From contig CAAETL010000102.1 in NCBI GenBank assembly GCA_900758955.1, positions 1 to 8,934 on the forward strand: a DNA stretch of 8,934 nt. Reading direction: 5' to 3'. Positions 4,741 through 8,934 of this stretch are shown here, piece after piece; the stretch's first letter is position 1, and each line of letters begins with the position of its first letter. Under the pieces are notes generated by a model, which made no database searches, was not told the origin of the DNA, and saw only the letters and a program-made list of their open reading frames with translations. The position numbers and the translations under genes are program-made. This DNA is from an uncultured Oscillospiraceae bacterium. Lineage in GTDB: Bacteria > Bacillota > Clostridia > Oscillospirales > Oscillospiraceae.

Positions 4741-5961
4741 ATGGAATTTTTGCTCAACGAAGACCAGCAGATGATCCACGATCTTGCTCGTGACTTTGCT
4801 AACACCGCTCTGGCTCCCCGGATCGACGACATCGAAAAGGGTGAAATGGTTAAGGTCAGCACTGGTGAAGAGTATCCCCAGCTGCCCCATGACCTGCACA
4901 TGCAGATTGCTGAGTCCGGCTTCATCGGCATCAGCTTCCCCGAGGAATACGGCGGAATGGGCATGGGCCACGTGGAACAGGCTATTGTCATCAAGGAGCT
5001 CAGCCGCGTTTCTCCCTCCGTTGGTAAGTGCTTAGACGTGTACATCCTGGGCCTGGAAGCTCTTGACCTGTATGCCAACCACGAGCAGAAGGAGAAGTAT
5101 CTGGCTCCCTGCCTCACCGGCGAGCAGACCGTTTCCTTCGCATTCACCGAGCCCGAAACCGGCTCTGACCCCAAGATGCTGAAGACCCGCCTGGAGAAGC
5201 AGGCTGACGGCACCTATAAGCTGAACGGCGTGAAGCGCTTCATCTCCAACGCCGCTTACGACGGCCCCCTGGTGCTCTTCGCTCTGCTGAAGGACGAGGA
5301 GTCCGGCAAGGATCTGGTCACCGGCCTGTGCATCGATAAGTTCTGCAAGGGCTACTCCATCTCCACTCCCTGGGAGAAGATCGGCTATCGCGGCTCTCAC
5401 GTCTATGACATCTTCATGGACGACATCGTTGTCACCGAGGAGAACATCCTGGGCAAGCCCGGCGACGGCTTCACCCAGCTGCTGGGCACCACCGCTTACG
5501 GCAAGCTCGGCTTCACCGCTGTTTTCGTCGGCACCGCACTGGGCGCTGCAGACCTGGCTCTGAAGTATTGCCAGGAGAAGCTGCACCGCGGCAAGCCCAT
5601 CACCAAGTTCCCCACCACTCAGCTGCGTCTTTCGACCATGCTGACCTATGCGCACACCGCTGAGCTGCTGATGTTTGAGGCCGCTGACTACTGCGACCAC
5701 AACCACTTCGCCAACGACGACACGGATACCATGCGCGCTGTTCAGGCTCGCACCGCACAGGCCAAGGGCTATGCCGCTGAAACCGCAACCAAGGTTGCCA
5801 CCATGGCTGTCAACGCCATGGGCGCTTACGGTGTCTGCGACGAGTACCAGGTCGAGCGTTTCCTGCGTGACGCCGCCATCGCCCCCAACATCGAGGGTTC
5901 CGGCGACATTCAGTACCTCATCCACGGCATGTTCGTTGCCGCCAACGGCAATACCAACTGA
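4741..5961 (+). CDS. Acyl-CoA dehydrogenase family protein
   Basis: This is a predicted FAD enzyme that interconverts acyl-CoA and trans-2-enoyl-CoA with an electron-transfer flavoprotein as partner. The 406-residue product shows the N-terminal helical domain, FPEEYGGMGM (66-75), the mid-domain signature FTEPETGSDP (135-144) that contacts FAD and substrate, RFISNA (166-171) and, near the C-terminus, PNIEGSGDIQ with Glu385. Glu385 aligns with the catalytic base of short-chain family members (usual form YEGTxEIQ). Several positions deviate: Glu-Lys-Leu-His-Arg-Gly replaces the common ERxQFG segment (279-284), and GAYG replaces GGxG (361-364). It is thus not a textbook butyryl-CoA dehydrogenase. 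AGGAGG (4726-4731) lies 9 nt before the ATG. Codons are strongly biased (Lys almost always AAG), suggesting high expression. The next gene follows 110 nt later in the same direction; no etfAB is adjacent. Confidence 0.93.
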   Translation: MEFLLNEDQQMIHDLARDFANTALAPRIDDIEKGEMVKVSTGEEYPQLPHDLHMQIAESGFIGISFPEEYGGMGMGHVEQAIVIKELSRVSPSVGKCLDVYILGLEALDLYANHEQKEKYLAPCLTGEQTVSFAFTEPETGSDPKMLKTRLEKQADGTYKLNGVKRFISNAAYDGPLVLFALLKDEESGKDLVTGLCIDKFCKGYSISTPWEKIGYRGSHVYDIFMDDIVVTEENILGKPGDGFTQLLGTTAYGKLGFTAVFVGTALGAADLALKYCQEKLHRGKPITKFPTTQLRLSTMLTYAHTAELLMFEAADYCDHNHFANDDTDTMRAVQARTAQAKGYAAETATKVATMAVNAMGAYGVCDEYQVERFLRDAAIAPNIEGSGDIQYLIHGMFVAANGNTN

Positions 5962-6040
5962 TTTATACATAAATCGGACGCAATCCCACTGGAAATTTCA
6001 GTTTGTTCTGGCCTTGGGGGCGCAATCCCGCGCCCCCAAG
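5958..6040 (+). promoter_or_regulatory. Intercistronic hairpins between the acyl-CoA dehydrogenase and crotonase-like genes
   Basis: A 16-bp AT-rich dyad (GATTTATACATAAATC, 5960-5975) begins at the stop codon. A very stable hairpin follows at 6013-6040: 11-bp stem CTTGGGGGCGC / GCGCCCCCAAG with a 6-nt loop. No T-tract follows it, so it is more likely an mRNA-stabilising or processing element than a terminator. The 9-mer CGCAATCCC occurs twice (5979-5987 and 6021-6029). Confidence 0.6.
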
Positions 6041-6071
6041 CCCGGCAATATATTAAGGAGGACTGTAGCAT

Positions 6072-6938
6072 ATGAATATTCAATATCCTAAGACTGTGAC
6101 CTACCCCTCTTATGAAACCCTGCTCACCGAAATGGTCGAGCCCAACATCATGAAGGTCACCCTGAACCGCCCCAAGGCATACAACGCTCTGAGCCACAAG
6201 CTGGTGGAAGAGATGACCGACCTGTGCGGCCGTCTGAAGGATGATTTTTATAATGTTCGCGTTGTTCTGCTGTACGGCGGCGACGAGGGCAAGGGCTTCT
6301 GCGCCGGCCTGGACGTGAAGCAGGGTTTGGATGAGTATGAGAAGACCGTTCCCGGCTTCTATGCTTATCAGATCAAGCTGGGTGAGATGGAGCTCAAGAT
6401 GACCCAGACTCCTCAGCCCTGGATCGCACTGATCGACAACGTGTCCGCTGGCGGCGGATTCTCCCTGGCTATGGCTTCCGACATCCGTGTCTGCACCAAG
6501 ACCGCACGTTTCTCCTGCTTCTATGCCAACGTTGGCATCGGCGGCTGTGACATGTGCTCCTCCTATCAGCTACCTCGTCTGATCGGCACCGGCCGCGCTT
6601 ACGAGATGATGCTGACCGGTAACTTCATCGACGCTGATGAAGCTTGGAACCTGGGCCTGGTAACCAAGGTTGTGGACGGTCGTCCTGACCTGGTACCCGC
6701 CGGCCTGGAACTGGCTCGCGTGATCGCTTCTAAGGATCCTATGGCTGTTCGCCTGACCAAGGAAGCTATGCGCTGCAACGTCGACGCCTCCGGCTTCGAG
6801 AATGCTCTGCATGTTGAGAACCGTAACCAGACTCTGATGATTGCGCACAACATGAACAAGGATCCCCAGCAGGATCCCATCGGCAAGTACTGGATCGAGG
6901 ATCGTACCGATCCCCAGAACCCCAAGGGCGCCAACTAA
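6072..6938 (+). CDS. Crotonase-fold protein (enoyl-CoA hydratase/isomerase family) without the hydratase Glu pair
   Basis: This 288-residue product belongs to the crotonase superfamily, whose members bind acyl-CoA thioesters in an oxyanion hole. Visible features are LNRPKAYNAL (31-40), the first oxyanion segment GFCAGLDV (75-82), the second at SAGGGFSLAMASDIRV (125-140), and LPRLIG (167-172). Hydratases use two glutamates, in GGxxEL and in FGQPE. Here these positions are Ser131 and Tyr151. Asp160 in GGCDM is near the place of the catalytic Asp of dienoyl-CoA isomerases, counting back from LPRLIG. Plain 2-enoyl-CoA hydration is therefore unlikely; isomerisation or another CoA reaction is possible. 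The ATG at 6072 has AAGGAGG 10 nt upstream. It is second in an operon with the acyl-CoA dehydrogenase, followed by a strong terminator, and shares that gene's biased codons. Family membership is firm; the reaction is open. Confidence 0.9.
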   Translation: MNIQYPKTVTYPSYETLLTEMVEPNIMKVTLNRPKAYNALSHKLVEEMTDLCGRLKDDFYNVRVVLLYGGDEGKGFCAGLDVKQGLDEYEKTVPGFYAYQIKLGEMELKMTQTPQPWIALIDNVSAGGGFSLAMASDIRVCTKTARFSCFYANVGIGGCDMCSSYQLPRLIGTGRAYEMMLTGNFIDADEAWNLGLVTKVVDGRPDLVPAGLELARVIASKDPMAVRLTKEAMRCNVDASGFENALHVENRNQTLMIAHNMNKDPQQDPIGKYWIEDRTDPQNPKGAN

Positions 6939-6948
6939 TCGCTTACTT

Positions 6949-6981
6949 AAAAAGCCCCAGGACTTCGGTCCTGGGGCTTTT
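6949..6981 (+). terminator. Intrinsic terminator of the acyl-CoA dehydrogenase operon (can act both ways)
   Basis: A perfect 10-bp stem GCCCCAGGAC / GTCCTGGGGC (6954-6963 with 6968-6977) has a TTCG tetraloop and is followed by TTTT. On the left it is preceded by five A's, so it can also stop minus-strand transcripts. It begins 11 nt after the crotonase-like stop. Confidence 0.93.
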
Positions 6982-6993
6982 CTCTTTCCCAGC

Positions 6994-7033
6994 AAAACAG
7001 CCCTGGCCGGCTTAAACTCCGGTCAGGGCTGTT
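6994..7033 (-). terminator. Intrinsic terminator of nrdD
   Basis: A 15-bp stem with one mismatch (AACAGCCCTGACCGG / CCGGCCAGGGCTGTT on the minus strand) has an 8-nt loop and is followed on that strand by TTTTGC. It begins 11 nt after the nrdD stop. This means nrdD transcripts end here and do not run through to nrdG. Confidence 0.85.
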
Positions 7034-7044
7034 CGTGTATGCAT

Positions 7045-8934
7045 TTAGGAAACCGTGTGCTTCACACGGTCCCGCTCCTCCGCCCGTTTGGCGTTGTTAA
7101 AGCGGTCCAAGGTGCCCACCAGGTAGCCGGTAATCCGGCGGATGCGTTCAAAGGGAACGCCATCCTCTTCCGTCCGGCCACAACCGGGACACTGGTCACC
7201 AATAATTCCGGAGAATCCACAGATCGGGTCCCGGTCCACAGGGTGGTTGACGGACCCATATCCAATTCCCTTCTCTTTCATACAGCGAATCACGCCTTCA
7301 AAGGCCTCCAAGTTCTCCGTGGGATCGCCGTCCATCTCAATATAGCTGATGTGACCGGCGTTGGTAAGCGCATGATAAGGCGCTTCAATTGTAATCTTGT
7401 CGTACGCTGAAATGGGGAAATATACTGGCACATGGAAGGAGTTGGTATAATAATCCCGATCCGTAACCCCTTCCATGCTGCCAAACTTCTCCCGATCCAT
7501 CTGGACAAACCGACCGGACAGCCCCTCCGCGGGGGTGGCGAGAAGGGTAAAGTTTAGCTTCCGCTTCCGGCTCTCCTCATCCATGCGGCTGCGCATGTGG
7601 CTCACAATCTCCAACCCCAGCACCCGGGCCTTTTCGCTCTCCCCATGGTGTTCTCCAATGAGGGCCTTCAACGTCTCAGCCAGGCCAATAAAGCCCACTG
7701 AGAGGGTGCCGTGCTTTAAGACCTCCCGCACTTCATCGTCCCAATCCAGCTTTTCGGAATCCAGCCATACATTCTGCCCCATCAGGAAGGGGAAATTGCG
7801 CACTTTTTTTCGCGCCTGAATTTCAAATCTCTCTAGAAGTTGTTGGATGCACAGTTCCAGCTTCCGGTCCAAGTCCTCGAAAAAGGCATTCACATCCCCT
7901 TTGGCTTTAATTGCCAGACGCGGCAGGTTAATCGTGGTGAAGGATAGGTTGCCGCGGCCGTTGGAAATTTGCCGGTCAGGATCATAGACATTGCCGATCA
8001 CCCGGGTACGGCAGCCCATGTAAGCAATCTCCGTCTCAGGATGCCCCTCTTTGTAATATTGAAGATTGTAGGGCGCGTCCTGGAAGGAAAAGTTGGGGAA
8101 AAGCCGCTTGGCGCTGCACCGGATCGCCAACTGGAACAAATCGTAATTGGGCTCCCCCGGGTTGTAGTTCACACCTTCCTTTACCCGGAAAATCTGGATG
8201 GGAAAGATGGGGGTCTCCCCATGTCCCAATCCGGCTTCCGTGGCCAGCAGCATGTTTTTCATGACCATCCGCCCTTCCGGGGAGGTGTCCATACCGTAAT
8301 TGATGGAAGAAAACGGCGTCTGGGCGCCGGCCCGGGAATGCATGGTGTTCAAATTATGAATCAGGGCCTCCATGGCCTGATAGGTGGCCCGGTCGGTCTC
8401 CTTCACGGCCCGGTAATGGGCAAAGGTCTGCGCCTTCTTCATGGTCTCCTCGTCCCCAAAGCGCTCCACTAGGAAGGGCAGTTCGGCGGCGAAGAAGTCA
8501 TCGCAGTGTTCCAACGTAGGCGATAAGCCGGTATCGGCCTTGATTTTCTCTAAGATTCCTTTAATTTCATTTTCTGGATCATTCTCACCCGCCAAGAGCA
8601 TCAGCCCACGGGCCAAGTTCTGACGATAGATGCGCACGAAGGTCTTGCGAACCCCTTCCGCCATACCATAATCGAAATTCACAATGGACTGACCGCCATG
8701 TTGATCGTTTTGATTGGACTGGATCGCAATACAGCCCAGAGCGGCATAGGAGGCAATATCGTTTGGCTCCCGCAAAGTGCCATGGCCTGTGGAAAATCCC
8801 CCGTCAAAGAGCTGTTGAATATCAATTTGACAGCATGTCGTGGTCAGTGTCAAAAAGTCCAAATCGTGGATGTGGATATCCCCCTCCCGGTGTGCCCGGG
8901 CATGGTCGGGGTTGAGCACAAACATGTCGTAGAA
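7045..8934 (-). CDS. nrdD: Anaerobic ribonucleoside-triphosphate reductase NrdD (3' part, 5' end outside window)
   Basis: NrdD is the oxygen-sensitive class III ribonucleotide reductase that makes dNTPs from NTPs with a glycyl radical installed by NrdG. The frame is open through the right edge (629 codons seen; the N-terminus, including any ATP-cone, is missing). Using numbering from the Met at 8925, visible features are HDLDFLTLTTTCCQID with the active-site Cys pair (31-32), MGCRTRV with the presumed thiyl Cys305, NLSFTTINLPRLA, TNSFHVPV, EAPYH and GGH-like TNAGHISYIE. The RRITGYL segment carries the presumed radical Gly600, with the tail ending RVKHTVS. The zinc-site segment is DRDPICGFSG…DQCPGCG, so the first Cys of the usual CxxC…CxxC is Asp566. 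About 60 extra residues lie between the Cys pair and Cys305 relative to E. coli NrdD. It converges with the crotonase-like gene and has its own terminator. Confidence 0.97.
   Translation of the reverse strand, partial: FYDMFVLNPDHARAHREGDIHIHDLDFLTLTTTCCQIDIQQLFDGGFSTGHGTLREPNDIASYAALGCIAIQSNQNDQHGGQSIVNFDYGMAEGVRKTFVRIYRQNLARGLMLLAGENDPENEIKGILEKIKADTGLSPTLEHCDDFFAAELPFLVERFGDEETMKKAQTFAHYRAVKETDRATYQAMEALIHNLNTMHSRAGAQTPFSSINYGMDTSPEGRMVMKNMLLATEAGLGHGETPIFPIQIFRVKEGVNYNPGEPNYDLFQLAIRCSAKRLFPNFSFQDAPYNLQYYKEGHPETEIAYMGCRTRVIGNVYDPDRQISNGRGNLSFTTINLPRLAIKAKGDVNAFFEDLDRKLELCIQQLLERFEIQARKKVRNFPFLMGQNVWLDSEKLDWDDEVREVLKHGTLSVGFIGLAETLKALIGEHHGESEKARVLGLEIVSHMRSRMDEESRKRKLNFTLLATPAEGLSGRFVQMDREKFGSMEGVTDRDYYTNSFHVPVYFPISAYDKITIEAPYHALTNAGHISYIEMDGDPTENLEAFEGVIRCMKEKGIGYGSVNHPVDRDPICGFSGIIGDQCPGCGRTEEDGVPFERIRRITGYLVGTLDRFNNAKRAEERDRVKHTVS

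Noticed and set aside
5032..5970. 312-codon open frame antisense to the acyl-CoA dehydrogenase
   Set aside because: It is a shadow of the strong codon bias of the real gene: Gly/Val/Leu-rich, without a plausible ribosome binding site, and fully overlapped by a clear family member.
1..8934. Mobile elements, CRISPR arrays, tRNA or rRNA genes
   Set aside because: I see no transposase or integrase motif, no spaced repeat array and no cloverleaf-like sequence. The insertion of the acyl-CoA block left no obvious repeat at its edges.

Overview
The window looks like chromosomal DNA from a strictly anaerobic, moderately high-GC gut Clostridium relative, most likely of the Oscillospiraceae (Flavonifractor / Pseudoflavonifractor / Intestinimonas type). 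The lineage is an inference from four signs. There is a class III (oxygen-sensitive) ribonucleotide reductase with its activase. There are acyl-CoA genes of the kind used in butyrate-type metabolism. The gene order abrB–rsmI–trmN6 is Bacillota-like. Shine-Dalgarno sites are strong and of the AGGAGG type. No mobile element, CRISPR array, tRNA or rRNA is visible.

Layout. Positions 1-45 (+) appear to be the last codons of an AbrB-like regulator that converges on rsmI; a strong bidirectional terminator (56-98) separates them. From 2961 down to 212 (-) runs a compact housekeeping operon: nrdG, a CoA-pyrophosphatase-type NUDIX hydrolase, a TrmN6-type tRNA methyltransferase and rsmI. Positions 2962-3224 hold the nrdG promoter, a possible overlapping divergent promoter and the terminator of hbd. 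Then comes an acyl-CoA block: hbd on the minus strand, diverging across an AT-rich 661-bp intergenic region from an acyl-CoA dehydrogenase and a crotonase-fold gene on the plus strand. Two back-to-back hairpin terminators (6949-7033) separate this block from the 3' part of nrdD (-), which runs off the right edge.

How the genes fit together. nrdD and nrdG make deoxyribonucleotides under anaerobic conditions and are normally neighbours. Here they are about 4.1 kb apart, with the whole acyl-CoA block and its own promoters and terminators between them. The block encodes a 3-hydroxyacyl-CoA dehydrogenase, an acyl-CoA dehydrogenase and a crotonase-like protein, which on paper is a short four-carbon acyl-CoA pathway. 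Residue inspection complicates that reading. The crotonase-like protein lacks both catalytic glutamates of enoyl-CoA hydratases. The Hbd-like enzyme has Asn-His-Arg where NAD-specific relatives have an Asp. The acyl-CoA dehydrogenase keeps its catalytic Glu but deviates at several FAD-site positions. No thiolase, crt-type hydratase or etfAB is in view. The block may therefore act on a less usual acyl-CoA substrate, or supply NADPH-linked or isomerase steps. The leaders of both divergent transcripts contain pairs of mutually exclusive hairpins, which deserve a look as possible regulatory RNAs.
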